Shown here: piece after piece, positions 1 to 9,246 of the stretch
Numbering within the stretch: position 1 is the first letter of the stretch
Layout: each line of letters starts with the position of its first letter
From: Chloroflexi bacterium TSY
Lineage (GTDB): Bacteria; Chloroflexota; Anaerolineae; Caldilineales; Caldilineaceae
Direction of reading: 5' to 3'
NCBI GenBank assembly: GCA_019217005.1
Contig: JAHBNG010000045.1
Span: forward strand, 36,886-100,885
Length of the DNA: 64,000 nucleotides
Notes under the pieces: model-generated
The model's input: only the letters and a program-made list of their open reading frames with translations
The model's database searches: none
Told to the model about the DNA's origin: nothing
Made by a program: the position numbers and the translations under genes

Positions 1-128
1 CAATTCCCGAGCCTGTGCTGCCGGATGGTTGGCGTATTCGGCATGTGCTCGAGTCTGATTTCGAGGCACGCGTCGCCGTTCATCGGGACGCTTCGTTCGG
101 ATCGTCATTCGACATGAAGCGCTACTAA

Positions 129-1424
129 GGCCAATCCAAAAAATAAAATATACGCGAGAAGGTGTTAAACTAGCTCTCCAAAAGGAGCAAAAATGACAAT
201 CTCGCCAGAAATGGTTGAAGTCTTGAAAGAGACGAAGGCCATGTTAAGTGGATACGAAAGAAGGCACTTCATGGCCCAAACGGTCAAAACGATATGCGAA
301 GGGAGTCCGACGAAAGCAGAACGAGAGTTGGGCTGGAATCGGGCGACGATAGCCAAAGCCCTGGAAGAACTAGAAGGCGGCTTCTGTTATGTCGACCAAA
401 GCCACCGACGTGGTCGCAAAAGCCGAAGACCATATCCCCACTTTACTGGCCGATATGGTTGAAATCGCCGATCAATTCAGCCAGACCGATCCCACCTTTC
501 GACCCCCCCCAATTGTACACTCGACTAACCGCCGCCGAAATGCGTACCCAGCTCATCGAGCAGAAAGGATACACAGATGAGGAATTGCCTGGCGAAGAGG
601 CCATCCGCTTGAAGCTCAATGAGTTAGGCTATGGCTCAAACCGGGTCAAAAAAAGTCAACCAGTGAAAAAGATCCCAGAGACCGATGCGATCTTTGATAG
701 AATTCATCAGATCAATCAAGAAGCGGATGCAGACGAGACGGTTCTGCGCCTCTCTTGGGATGCCAAAGCGACGATTTTACTTGACCGTTTCTCGAGAGAA
801 GGGATAAGTCGAGTGGTTGTCAAAGCGCTCGATCATGACTTTCAAGATAAGAAGACCGAGAAAGTCACTCCTTTTGGCATTTACCTCCCTTCAACCAAGG
901 AACTCTTTCTTTACTTGACTCAGTCGAAAGTGACGAGTGACTGTATTGTCGACTGCCTGATTGATTTTGGGAAAGCGTACGTGAACACTTTCCTCACGTC
1001 AAGACCCTCGTGATCAATCAGGACAATGGTCCCGAAAATCATACCCGTCGGACTCAGTTTATGTATCGTCTCACTCAGTTTGTTGAGCACTATCGTCTCT
1101 ATTCAGCTCGCCTGCTACCCTCCTTATCACAGTAAATACAACCCCATCGAACGGGTTTGGGGCCATCTTGAAAACACTGGAACGGTTCTCTTCTCGATTC
1201 TCTTGAGACCGTTCTCAATTTTGCCCGTTCTTTTCGCTTTAACCAACTACAACCCTTCGTTCACCTGAATTCCACTCTTTATGAGACCGGCGTCAAACTC
1301 ACTCAGAAAGAGATGGACCGTTTGGCACAACGCTTCCAACGTTTACCTGGTTTAGAAAAATGGTTTGTCCTTATTCCCCCTCTCCATTCTCTCGTTCGCG
1401 TATAATTATTTTTTTGGTTTAGCC
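129..1424 (+). mobile_element. ISAzo13-like insertion sequence, copy 1
   Basis: Terminal inverted repeats are GGCCAATCCAAAAAAT at 129 and the complement of GGCTAAACCAAAAAAA ending at 1424; both continue into a TATACGCGA block. Length is 1296 bp, matching copy 2 (48605-50010) once that copy's internal MITE is removed. It is inserted inside the GNAT gene, flanked by CTAA and TTAG. A third, rearranged copy sits at 60859-61953. Confidence 0.85.
193..1405 (+). pseudogene. ISAzo13-like transposase, multiply frameshifted
   Basis: An 89-codon first ORF (193-462, with AAAGGAG just upstream) carries the N-terminal helix-turn-helix region. The catalytic part is spread over 294-1013 and onward to a TAA at 1403-1405. 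Recognisable DDE motifs are LSWDAKATI (first Asp), NQDNGPEN (second Asp) and KYNPIERVWG (Glu), the last typical of ISAzo13 transposases. Compared with the other copies, the breaks fall in a C run near 430, a C8 run near 505 and a T run near 966. These are homopolymers, so sequencing error is a serious alternative to true decay. Confidence 0.75.
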
Positions 1425-1766
1425 TTAGAGGTGCGCTCTATCGACATCTTTGATCCTGAGCTTGACTTGGTTGCGGAAACCCCTAACGGCGAGTTCGCCA
1501 GCTACTGCATCGGTTGGATCGATGAGCCGTCGGGCGTCGGCTCTTTCGAACCAGTGGGGACGCTCCCACAATGGCGTCGTCAGGGTCTAGGCCGCCAGGT
1601 ACAGTACGAGGGTCTGCGTCGGATGAAGGCCAAAGGAATGCACAGCGCAAAGATTGGTACTGCTGGATTCAACGATCGGGCGTATGGGCTCTACACATCC
1701 TGTGGATTCGGATTGATGGATCGCTGTCGGACCTACATCAAGACGCTCGAGTCGCAAACAGAGCCG

Positions 1767-2187
1767 ATGACGATTACGGCTAATCTTGCTACGATTCAAG
1801 AGCGAGACATTCTCGCTAATTTAATGCGTCTGTATCGACACGATATGAGCGAGTTTTCACCCGAAGTGATGGATGAGACAGGGCTGTTTCGACTCGGTCA
1901 ATACTTTGACCGTATTGGTCAGAGAGATCGAACCCCAAACGTATTCTATGGCTGAGTTTTTCATTGCCCATCCTTTTCGGCGGAAAAATGTCGGGATCAA
2001 CGCGGCAAGACAGATTTTCGATCGACTGCGCGGCACATGGCACGTGGCCGAGATGCAGACCAACACACCGGCACAGCGGTTCTGGAGGAGGTTGATCCGC
2101 GACTATACGCATGACGATTTTGTGGAGACTTGGTCGCATGCTGCCCCAACCGGTCCGAAGCAAGTATTTTGCAATGTGATCAACTAG
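1767..2187 (+). pseudogene. GNAT acetyltransferase domain 2, frameshifted and shortened
   Basis: MTITANLATIQERDILANLMRLYRHDMSEF is a typical N-terminus of small GNAT enzymes and is in frame with domain 1, but it is also a plausible independent start. Around 1900-1940 the reading frame changes, and the second half (MAEFFIAHPFRRKNVGINAARQ, then NTPAQRFWRRLI) lies in another frame ending at 2187. The middle of the domain (two beta strands) looks shortened. Family is clear; activity is unlikely. Whether this is decay or sequencing error cannot be settled here. Confidence 0.6.
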
Positions 2188-2693
2188 AGAGACTATGCCT
2201 CAAACCGGCGAGTAGCCTGGTCACGATGGATGCTTGATCGTGGATGGTGCCATAAATCATCTGGTCTGTTGTCATGGCTCTAGACATGATCCAGAGGACT
2301 ACGCACAGAGAGTTGTCCTTTGGAGGTCGATCATGGTTGTACGAACGTCTTCATGCCCCATTAGTTCCTGGACAGTACGGATGTCACAGCCCGTGTTCAA
2401 GCAAGTGCGTTGCAGAGGATGTTAATAATTATGTTACAAATTGCGAACAAATGTTCTTTGGCGGTTGGTAGAGAGATTGAATATATTCATGGAGATGCTT
2501 TTCCGTGACCAAAAATCACAGTTGAAATTTTCAGAAATATTGCTATAATGGCTGTTAAGGAGTTTGTAGGGCGATCCGGCGAAAACCGGAAAACCAGGAA
2601 TAGACCGGACAGAATGACGGTCGATCTCGATATAGCGCGCAAGATCAGGATTTACGTCGTCTTTCTGGCAACCGTTCTCTCAACTGAGTCGAA
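2188..2693. other. intergenic, no gene recognised
   Basis: No ORF here has a convincing start or family resemblance. A short GC-rich hairpin (CCGG-loop-CCGG) lies near 2577-2590. The last 5 bases (TCGAA, 2689-2693) are the left target duplication of the next IS. Confidence 0.5.
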
Positions 2694-4195
2694 CTTTACT
2701 TTCTGGTAAAGGCTTGAGTGACAAAGGGCAAACCGAAAGGGGCGGAAAAAAGAATCCACCCTGAAAAAACGGGATAAAATGTAAAAATAGTGCTCGGCTA
2801 GTTTAAGCAGCGGCATTGAGGCGGCGATGAGCGAGAACGCCTTTAGGGAAATGGTGTGAAACCGAGGCCTTTTTCCGAAAGTCAGGGTCGAGTTGGTCAG
2901 GAGTTGGAAAAAGAGCACTCGAGAGAACGCGGCGCAGCCTGCCGGGAGTGGCTTGAGGCTCTCGATCCCAGTAGCCAGTCGGTATGGGAGGAAGAGAAGC
3001 GGCTAAATGGGAAAGAAGATTGCCAGCCAGCAGCCCCAGTTCAGGTAAGCGGAAACAAGCCTCATCGGCATGAACAAATTGACGATGTAAGCCAATCATC
3101 TGCTTGGAAGCCAAGGGGGGGATGTTCAACAGGCCAGCGTTCCAGGTAGACAAGATAAATGGTTTCAGGCTGCAAAGTCATAACGGTCGCCAAAACCAAA
3201 GGTGTGTTGTAGGCCGGATCCTGAATGACGTAAATCGAGTAGGTACGGTTGGCTGTATCCACCTTGGTTGTTCTGGGGACGAGATTGTGCCATGCTTGAT
3301 AGCAAATCAGGCGACCACTATAGAGAAAGCGACCAGACGAGTCCGGAGTTGTAGCCTCGAGTCGCTTTCCCTTATAGCTGCGAGAGAGCGGACGCACAAT
3401 ATCACCATATTCAGGTGGTCTGCCTTTTTTCTTTGCGTTTGGGGAACTCATTGCGGCGCACTGTGCAGTTAATGGCTTCCCGCAGGACAAATCGGTCGAT
3501 GCCGCTTTCTAGCATTTCTCTGATTGTAAACCCGGCATCGACCACCGCCACTTCGTCTGACTCCAGTGATTTCTTCGTCTCTGTCAGCAGCTTTTTCCGA
3601 AACTCACTTTCCTTTGTTCCAACCGTGCATCTCATGATTGCCTTGAGCAGTGGCACTCGCTTCCCGCCTATCTCCCCGAGCTTATCATCACTCCAAAGAT
3701 GAGCGGGCAATGCCCGACGAGCCGTTGAGTTATAGAGTCGGTTCACTTTCCCTTGCAGCTTCGGTCGCCAGAACCCTGTGATATCTATGCTTTTCACTCG
3801 GTACCCTTCTAACTTTTTTGCCTCCCATTCCCTTTCCACTCCACTTCTTCTTGCCACGACCCCAGCAGACTTGTGATATCCCATGATCCATATCGAAAGC
3901 TCCACCAGCTTCGCCGGAGCTCCTCATCTTCAAACCCGCTTTCTTTCAATGCGCTATGGATTGCTCCTCGACTTTTCAGAAACGACCCATTCAGCATTGC
4001 CCACATCAGACGCATTACATTTACGTTTGTTCCCATCGGCGTTACTTGCAATACATTCATCAGTACTGCTATAGTTATTTCTGGCGCGGTTAGCATTCCT
4101 TCCTCCTTTTTGGGTTCTCTACCTTTAGGATGAACTGCTAACCGCTTTTTGTCACATTTCTCACCTCATCTCTTTTCTTTTACCAGAAAGTAAAG
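2694..4195 (-). mobile_element. IS4-like insertion sequence, copy A
   Basis: Ends are CTTTACTTTCTGGTAAA and its complement, flanked by a perfect 5-bp direct repeat TCGAA (2689-2693 and 4196-4200), giving a 1502-bp element. A near-identical 1498-bp copy lies at 33758-35255. The target duplication indicates simple transposition. Confidence 0.9.
2803..4096 (-). pseudogene. IS4-like DDE transposase, frameshifted
   Basis: Reading on the minus strand from 4096, the protein is spread over several overlapping frames. Likely catalytic motifs are KSIDITGF (Asp), VAVVDAGFT (Asp) and YLVYLERWPVE (Glu). The C-terminus (PELGLLAGNLLSHLAA) resembles transposases of the broad IS4 class; the exact subgroup is not recognised. 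Frame changes differ from those in copy B, for example near 3450 and 3830, and coincide with short homopolymers. The functional state is therefore uncertain. Confidence 0.7.
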
Positions 4196-4420
4196 TCGAA
4201 ATAAGCTAGATACATGTCCGGTTTTGTGCATTGGGATGTAGATAAATCGGGTTACACCCAAGTTGGCGGCTATCCGGTGGGCGGTCCACGGTTTGATGGG
4301 CTTTTGATATAGTTGGCATGGGCCTTTTTGTAGAACCGGGTGGCTACCAACTGTGCTCATCGACCATATTTGCTTATGATCTATGTCGTTTGGCCCACTT
4401 TTTTTCGATATTGAAAGATT

Positions 4421-5122
4421 ATGAACAATAAAGAAGACTCTTCGATAGATTTAGAAGAAAATGAGATCAGGGAGGGGATTGTAAAAGAATTTTTACCTCA
4501 TATCTTGTCTCAACTGATTGACCAAGGATTAATTGATGAAGATAAATCAGCTCAACCAGAATATTTATGGACAATAGTTCGAGAGAATCTTTTCAATTAT
4601 GATGTAGTCAGCGATCCCCCTGTAATATTTATGTTTGATGAGGAATTTGTAGAAATTGCTCATCATGCTATTGAAGTTGAAAAACCTTCTGTAGCCATTG
4701 TTCTGATTATGGTAGTCGTGGAACACCTTCTCAATAGATATTATCGGGATATTTTGGCAAGAAATGACTTTTCTACAAAAGAAATCACTGAAATTATTCG
4801 AACATCTAACATTGCCACAAAGGTTGGATGGTTGCTGAAACTTTCAACTGGAAAAGAATTGCCTAATGATCTAAAAGAAAGAATCTTAAAAATTGCTGAA
4901 ATTCGCAACTCAATAGTTCACTATAAAGCAGTGCCTGTTGAAATGGTCGATGTGGATGAAACAGATGTTGGTTGGCGGGGCATTAAAAAAAGGTTGAAGC
5001 AATTAGATCTCAGTGATGTCCTATCTGTAATCCCAGATCTACAAGAAGCACTTGAGGAAATTTATAAATCGCTAGATGAGAATTATGAAATTGCTAAGCA
5101 CATGACGCAGAAAATGATTTAG
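4421..5122 (+). CDS. HEPN-like helical protein, function unknown
   Basis: A 233-residue acidic, mostly helical protein. The segment ILKIAEIRNSIVHYK (about residues 160-175) contains R-N-S-I-V-H, which fits the R-X4-6-H signature of HEPN ribonuclease-like domains. A hydrophobic helix (VAIVLIMVVVEHLLNRYY, about 92-109) would form part of the same bundle. Base composition is visibly more AT-rich than neighbouring host genes, and it lies between IS elements, suggesting acquisition. No nucleotidyltransferase or antitoxin partner is adjacent. HEPN proteins are common in RNA-targeting defence and toxin-antitoxin systems, but the call rests on a short motif and topology. Confidence 0.5.
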   Translation: MNNKEDSSIDLEENEIREGIVKEFLPHILSQLIDQGLIDEDKSAQPEYLWTIVRENLFNYDVVSDPPVIFMFDEEFVEIAHHAIEVEKPSVAIVLIMVVVEHLLNRYYRDILARNDFSTKEITEIIRTSNIATKVGWLLKLSTGKELPNDLKERILKIAEIRNSIVHYKAVPVEMVDVDETDVGWRGIKKRLKQLDLSDVLSVIPDLQEALEEIYKSLDENYEIAKHMTQKMI

Positions 5123-5156
5123 TATTCTTCTATTAAACCATCTGGTGAAATGAAGT

Positions 5157-5680
5157 CTAGGTTCTGTTGACAAATGAATAGAGCGAACGGAACAAAGTTC
5201 AAGGGAAAGAGAAAGAGATTGACATAAAAGAGTCAAAGTCTGCCCCCAAAAGCAAGAGAAAGCCGAAAGGAGAAGCTAACGTAACCAGATAAGAGAAGAA
5301 GCAAAGAACAAAAAGCCGAGATAGCGACTAACAAGCTTCTCGAAGCGAGAAAAGAGACGGCGAAGCCATTTGATTTTGTTGAAAAAACATTCGACGAGAT
5401 AACGAACTTGGTAGAGATGTTCGTCATAGTCTCCAGGCTCAGTGCGATTGCTGCGAGGGGGATGACGGGAATCGCCCCGACATCAGAGACAATGAAGTCT
5501 CTCAAATCGTCCGAATCATAGCCCTTATCAGCAATGACGTAATCGCCCTTGTGCCCTTTGAGAAGGATCTCACCTTGGCTCGCCTCATGACGCTGGCCAC
5601 CTGTCAAGACAAAATCGATGGGATTGCCTAAGCCATCAACCAGAGCGTGGATCTTGGTGCTGAAGCCCCCTTTACTGCGA
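5157..5680 (-). mobile_element. IS5-family remnant
   Basis: The right terminus TAGGTTCTGTTGACA is at 5159. The opposite end is lost where the IS1182 element begins at 5681. The same terminal motif reappears in a roughly 99-bp mini-element at 25536-25634. Confidence 0.65.
5233..5680 (-). pseudogene. IS5-family transposase fragment
   Basis: From the 5680 end the minus strand reads ARSKGGFSTKIHALVDGLGNP, then FVLTGGQRHEASQ, then DYVIADKGYDSDDLR. These are the RSKGGFSTK and ADKGYDS signatures of IS5-group DDE transposases. Near 5456 a frame change in a G run shifts the C-terminal part (YQVRYLVECFFNKIKWLRR), which retains the usual ECFFNKIK block with the catalytic Glu region. The N-terminus is missing. 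Confidence 0.75.
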
Positions 5681-7215
5681 GCTAGCAGCTTGTCGGAGAG
5701 ACAAGGCTACCTGCATTTAGCAGCAAAGTGACACAACAAGGTGCGAAGATGGAGGTTGTCCGGCGTCATATTGACATAAAAGTAAAAAGTGGAGCCATAT
5801 TCGCCCGAAATTGGATTGCAGTTCCAGATAGTGGGCGCGCCAAATCAAGCAAGGGGTCCCACCTTATGAAGGCACTTCAAGTTGTAGGCAAGACAAACCA
5901 GATTCCATTCGCCAGCAGCAGCAGCTAAGCCGCGCAATGAAAACTGACGAAAGCCCATAACCTCTTTGATGATGCCGAAAACAGGTTCGACCGTACTTTT
6001 CCGTAGTTTGGATAGCGCTTTGCCAGCCTCAGTATTGAGTGCATAAATCATCTTGACAATGTGGTTGGCATTATCCGGTGGTGGCTCCAGTTCATGACCA
6101 AGAAGAGAATCTAAATCGAAATGATGACTATCGCGCCCTGTGGCAATATAAGGAGTGATGCCCCTCTCTTCCAACCCGTCAATGTTGGTTGGACTCATGT
6201 AGCCATTATCCAAAGCCGCCGCATCTGGTCTTCCCAACTCTTGGGGGATGGCATCTACAACGGGGATCGCCTCAAGCTTGTCATTGGGATGGTTAGAGAG
6301 GATGTTCCCGACAATCAGGCGACTCTCCTGGTCAACGTCTGCTTGTCCGTTGTAGCACTGCTCAAAGCCTTTCTTGTTGCCATTCTGCATAATTCGAGAA
6401 TCAGGGTCCGTGAAGTTGTATTGATCGTTCTCTCGGGGATCCTTTTGGGGCGGCTTGGGTTTGCGTCCCCGACTCTTCCTGCCTGTACGCTCTTCCTTTT
6501 CTTGCCGTGCCTTCAACTTTTCCTGGTATTCCGCTGCCGCAATCGCATCTCGTTCTGCGGCTCGTGCATCCAGAATCGCTTTAGCTTGAGCCAGATTCTT
6601 CAGCTTGCTCTGGCGTCTTTGGATTTCATTCTCAATGTCAAACTCATCATCTCTTCCATCCGCCTCTTCTGCAAGCTTAAACAATCGCTCTATCTCTGCT
6701 GTCAAACGTTCTTCCATTTGGCCGATTCGACCATAGCTTACTGCTTTGCTCTTCGAGGCATCCGCATGGACCTTCGTCTGCGCCAGCAACAACACTTGCA
6801 CAAACAACCCTTTCAGCTCTTCCAGCTTCTTTTTGCGAAACTCATTCAGCGTGTCATGATCTGGATTCATATTCCCTGCTATGTACCTATACGGGATCTG
6901 CTCATACGTCCCTTTTTCTATCCTGCGAGAGCTGTACGTCCCTGTCGCATATCCATACAACAACAAGCCCAACAACACTTCCGGCTCATATGCTATTCCC
7001 CCACGTTCACTGTATTTCCCATAGAGTTCGCTCAGCTCCAACAGACCCACTACTGTTACTATATATCTCGCCAAGTGATCCGCTGGCAGCGCTTCTCCCA
7101 GCTTGATTTCCAACTCTTCCGTCCCTTTATCGTCCGCTTTTTTGAAGTTTCGTTTCCTTTTCATTCTTTTACTTTACCACAGCTTGTCTTTTCTTTCTCT
7201 CCGACAAGATGCTAG
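5681..7215 (-). mobile_element. IS1182-family insertion sequence
   Basis: Inverted termini are GCTAGCAGCTTGTCGGAGAG at 5681 and the complement of TCTAGCATCTTGTCGGAGAG ending near 7215. They enclose one transposase gene. The element abuts and truncates the IS5 remnant. Its exact outer ends and target duplication were not resolved. Confidence 0.7.
5845..7164 (-). CDS. IS1182-family transposase, catalytic region shortened
   Basis: A 439-residue DDE transposase. It has an N-terminal DUF772-like helical region (EVLLGLLLYGYATGTYSSRRIE, then RYIAGNMNPDHDTLNEFRK), a charged coiled-coil insert (about 150-235) and the C-terminal DDE half (SRIMQNGNKKGFEQCYNGQ, ALDNGYMSP, STVEPVFGIIKEVMGFRQF). Family members normally have a strand with the first catalytic Asp (DGTK) just before HADASKSKAVSY. 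Here LLLAQTKVHADAS joins directly, so about a dozen residues including that Asp appear deleted without breaking the frame. Probably inactive. The long ORF on the opposite strand is a shadow. Confidence 0.8.
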   Translation of the reverse strand: MKRKRNFKKADDKGTEELEIKLGEALPADHLARYIVTVVGLLELSELYGKYSERGGIAYEPEVLLGLLLYGYATGTYSSRRIEKGTYEQIPYRYIAGNMNPDHDTLNEFRKKKLEELKGLFVQVLLLAQTKVHADASKSKAVSYGRIGQMEERLTAEIERLFKLAEEADGRDDEFDIENEIQRRQSKLKNLAQAKAILDARAAERDAIAAAEYQEKLKARQEKEERTGRKSRGRKPKPPQKDPRENDQYNFTDPDSRIMQNGNKKGFEQCYNGQADVDQESRLIVGNILSNHPNDKLEAIPVVDAIPQELGRPDAAALDNGYMSPTNIDGLEERGITPYIATGRDSHHFDLDSLLGHELEPPPDNANHIVKMIYALNTEAGKALSKLRKSTVEPVFGIIKEVMGFRQFSLRGLAAAAGEWNLVCLAYNLKCLHKVGPLA

Positions 7216-7696
7216 AGGTTATTCTTTACGCCAGTTGGCTTGGTTTTCGCTGTAGATTATGAATAAGTAAATGGCCATAAAGAGGTTATAAGGAGGCTAA
7301 TCTGATAGTACCGTGAAACTTTTTGGTTGTCTCCTATATGTTTGAAACTGCATGGTCATCAGACGTGCCTCCTAGGTTTTCGGTCGGCCGGCTTGTACCT
7401 TCGCCGCCAAACTTCAATCAACAGAATGCCCACCCTTGTGATCGGCGGTGAATCTAAGAAGCCGTACTTTTCAGACCGCTTCTGCTACCTCTGGGACAGG
7501 AGGCGAAATATCGCAAAGAGAGTATCTGTCACCAGAGAGAAATGTCGACCTTTTCAGACGGCTTCTAAGATAGAAAGCAGAAATAACGTTATTCGCGCAA
7601 AGAAGCCAACAAAAAACTCAGCCTACTACTAATAAGGCAAGCCGAGTTTCTTAGTGATCGTCAATTTGCGGCTTCGTGTTCAGTCGGTTCACACGC
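7216..7696. other. intergenic, inverted-repeat arms only
   Basis: No gene is supported. A pair of inverted 9-10 bp arms (AGAAGCCGT near 7455 and ACGGCTTCT near 7557) encloses about 100 bp. The ORF open through this stretch has no family resemblance and no ribosome binding site. Confidence 0.4.
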
Positions 7697-7936
7697 CTAC
7701 AAATCAGCGTTCAACAACTGCTCATAAAGAGCAATCTCATTATATGGGCACAAATGTTGTTGCGTAAATCCGGCGATAGCACAGGCGTGAAAAAGTGTTT
7801 CGAAAGTACGCCACTGGTCAATATCACCAGAGAATGTGGTGGAATATGCTTGATGGCAAATTTTAGCTAATACAGCACATTGTGCAGGAGATAAGCGGAT
7901 TGTGGCTTCTCCGCTCTTGATACATAAAGTCTTCAT
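7697..7936 (-). CDS. small conserved-looking hypothetical protein
   Basis: 79 residues beginning MKTLCIKSGEATIRLSPAQ. I chose the ATG at 7936 over a longer open frame because GGAGG lies 5 bases upstream of it. The sequence is helical with several Cys and His (ICHQAYS, FHACAIAGF, HLCPYNE) but shows no metal-site spacing I recognise. It is divergent from the intron-bearing small ORF at 8060 and shares its upstream region. No function assigned. Confidence 0.5.
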   Translation of the reverse strand: MKTLCIKSGEATIRLSPAQCAVLAKICHQAYSTTFSGDIDQWRTFETLFHACAIAGFTQQHLCPYNEIALYEQLLNADL

Positions 7937-7992
7937 TGCGTCCTCCAATACAGATTTAGGTGGATAAAGATACCCGGGAAGGGCAAAAGCAA

Positions 7993-8029
7993 CGACCGCC
8001 TCGAACAATAGCAGTTCACAAGGCGGTCG
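7993..8029. repeat. inverted repeat between divergent small genes
   Basis: CGACCGCCT (7993-8001) and AGGCGGTCG (8021-8029) can form a 9-bp stem with a 19-nt loop, placed between the start of the 7697-7936 gene and the ribosome binding site at 8060. It could be an operator or an attenuator hairpin. Confidence 0.45.
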
Positions 8030-8059
8030 CATTTTGAATCCACCACAAAGGAGAATACA

Positions 8060-8151
8060 ATGTCGAAAGCCTCCGGACTGGCACGATCAGTGCGGCGGGT
8101 GAGCCGCTTCATCGATGTCCTACCATCTTTGAGGCGGCGTTACTTTTCTGT
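8060..8151 (+). CDS. 5' exon of a small basic ORF interrupted by group II intron A
   Basis: ATG at 8060 follows AAAGGAG with 6-base spacing, a strong ribosome binding site. It encodes MSKASGLARSVRRVSRF and on to RRRYFS plus two bases of a Val codon. The intron begins at 8152. Joined to 17714-17759 the frame stays open to a TAA, giving a 45-residue Arg-rich peptide. The last six bases, TTCTGT, pair with EBS1 of the intron. Function unknown. The 3' exon lies in sequence that resembles the decayed end of a minus-strand gene, so the full peptide may be fortuitous even though the start looks real. Confidence 0.45.
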
Positions 8152-8471
8152 GTGCGACACGGCAAGCCGTGTGAGTAGCTGTTACCCAGTAGGACCAGAT
8201 GTAACCTGGTGTTCTGCCACCAGTACCCTACCAGAGCGTGCGTCGCTGGCAACGGCGGGGTGCGAAGCCTCTGGGACAATGTAGCCTCATCCGAAGCGGA
8301 TGGCAACGAAATCGCAAGAAGCCGTTGCGACGGCCAGCACCAAGGCGGTCGGGAGCTAGGGTCGAATGGCATGGTCAACAGATGTGAATCGCTGATAAAC
8401 GTCGTGAGTAGCACAAGCCAAAGGTGCTGATAGGCTTGAACCAAAAAGGTGTGTGGCCAGGAACAGGGGCT

Positions 8472-8477
8472 ACAGAA
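8472..8477 (+). other. EBS1 of group II intron A
   Basis: ACAGAA pairs perfectly with IBS1 TTCTGT (8146-8151), the last six bases of the 5' exon. It lies in the domain I region, about 320 nt into the intron, where EBS1 is expected. Confidence 0.65.
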
Positions 8478-8764
8478 TCTCCCGTCGCAGATGTTGCGCC
8501 ACCGGCGAAAAGGCGAGACCTACCCCATTCATCGGTACTCATTCGGAACGCGGTAAACCCGTCAGCCTCCCACTGGGAAAGCGAGCCGTGAGGCAAGCCG
8601 ATGGGACGGCGGGTAAAGGAGGATGGAGAAAGCGAATGCTGGCCTGTAATGGGCCAGATAGAGATTGCGCGACAACAACATTATCTCACACGAAAGTGGG
8701 CAGACTTCCATCTGGTATCTCATCACAAGAGAGTTTGGCAATCCGTCTCCGGAGGGAACGCAGG

Positions 8765-9166
8765 ATGACAGCAACAATGAATCGAGCAGTCCCGTTGATA
8801 GCTGACGCACCCTCACACGAAGCCGTGGCGTGGCACGCCATCAACTGGCGCAAAGCACCACGCAATGTGCGGCGGCTCCAAGCGCGTATTGTGAAAGCGG
8901 TGCGGGCAGGCAAATGGCATAAAGTGAGAGCCTTACAGCGTTTGCTGACCCGCTCATTTAGCAGCCGAGTGCTGGCTGTTAAACGCGTGACCGAAAACCG
9001 GGGCAAGAATACACCAGGGGTAGACAGCGAAATCTGGAATACCCCGCAACAAAAAGCCAATGGTGTGAAACGCCTCCAGAAACGACAGTTCAAAGCCAAA
9101 CCCCTCAAGCGCAAATACATTCCAAAGCCAGATGGCAAAAAGCGTCGTCCCCTAGGGATACCAATG
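8765..9166 (+). pseudogene. intron A reverse transcriptase, segment 1 (N-terminus to GIP motif)
   Basis: ATG at 8765 (AGG just upstream; a second ATG at 8777 is possible) begins MTATMNRAVPLIADA. It continues through WHAINWRKAPRNVRRLQARIVKA (RT domain 0), NRGKNTPGVD and KPLKRKYIPKPDGKKRRPLGIPM. The frame then enters recombinase element 1 and stops after VCA. Segments 2 and 3 complete the protein. The open frame upstream of 8765 is intron RNA and should not be counted as protein. Confidence 0.85.
9164..9166. other. left core of recombinase element 1 attachment site
   Basis: The trinucleotide ATG is repeated at 11886-11888. Collapsing the two copies joins CCA-ATG to ATT-GAC and restores G-I-P-M-I-D-R-A in the RT. 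The exact crossover dinucleotide (AT or TG) cannot be told. Confidence 0.65.
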
Positions 9167-9173
9167 GTGTGTG

Positions 9174-9187
9174 CATAGTGCACCTCC
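9174..9187 (-). promoter_or_regulatory. orphan ribosome binding site and ATG at the element 1 end
   Basis: On the minus strand GGAGG (9187-9183), six bases, then ATG (9176-9174) point outwards across the element end. In the integrated state this reads into RT antisense. In the circular form, 9167 would be followed by 11888-11886, and the frame ATG-CAC-ACA-CCA-TGC-AGG continues directly into the ORF that ends at 11557. Confidence 0.65.
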
Positions 9188-9203
9188 TACAAATAGAGTT
9201 GGG

Positions 9204-9240
9204 AATAAAGAAAAGGGCGAGTGTTGAATAGGACTCGCCC
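9204..9240 (-). terminator. intrinsic terminator of the recombinase operon
   Basis: On the minus strand GGGCGAGT and ACTCGCCC (8-bp stem, 10-nt loop) are followed by TTTTCTTTATT. It lies 6 bp beyond the recombinase stop codon. Confidence 0.85.
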
Positions 9241-9246
9241 ATTATA

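Larger units (their letters stand above)
1..1766 (+). pseudogene. GNAT N-acetyltransferase domain 1, split by an IS element
   Basis: Bases 3-128 read in one frame as a GNAT start-like stretch (PDGWRIRHVLESDFEARV) and end in a stop created by the IS end (KRY-stop). After the IS, the frame resumes at about 1428 (EVRSIDIFDPELDLVAE) and runs through the acetyl-CoA-binding core RRQGLGRQ and the LYTSCGF motif near the domain end. Read across the IS, the protein is almost continuous, so the gene was intact before insertion. The true start lies before the window. It continues in frame into a second GNAT-like domain (next entry), so the original may have been a two-domain acetyltransferase. Substrate unknown. 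Confidence 0.75.

Noticed and set aside
2803..4096. Programmed frameshifting of the IS4-like transposase
   Set aside because: Breaks occur at different positions in copies A and B and without a shared slippery heptamer.
4166..4360. A 64-codon minus-strand frame with an HTH-like stretch (PWTAHRIAANLGV)
   Set aside because: It runs across the IS4-like element end and its target duplication and has no ribosome binding site; at most a relic.
6121..7215. A 364-codon open frame on the plus strand
   Set aside because: It is the antisense shadow of the IS1182 transposase; no start signal and no family resemblance.
8453..8764. N-terminal extension of the intron A RT frame
   Set aside because: It lies in intron RNA domains I-IV, has no homology to RT, and includes EBS1; the RT start at 8765 fits the family.
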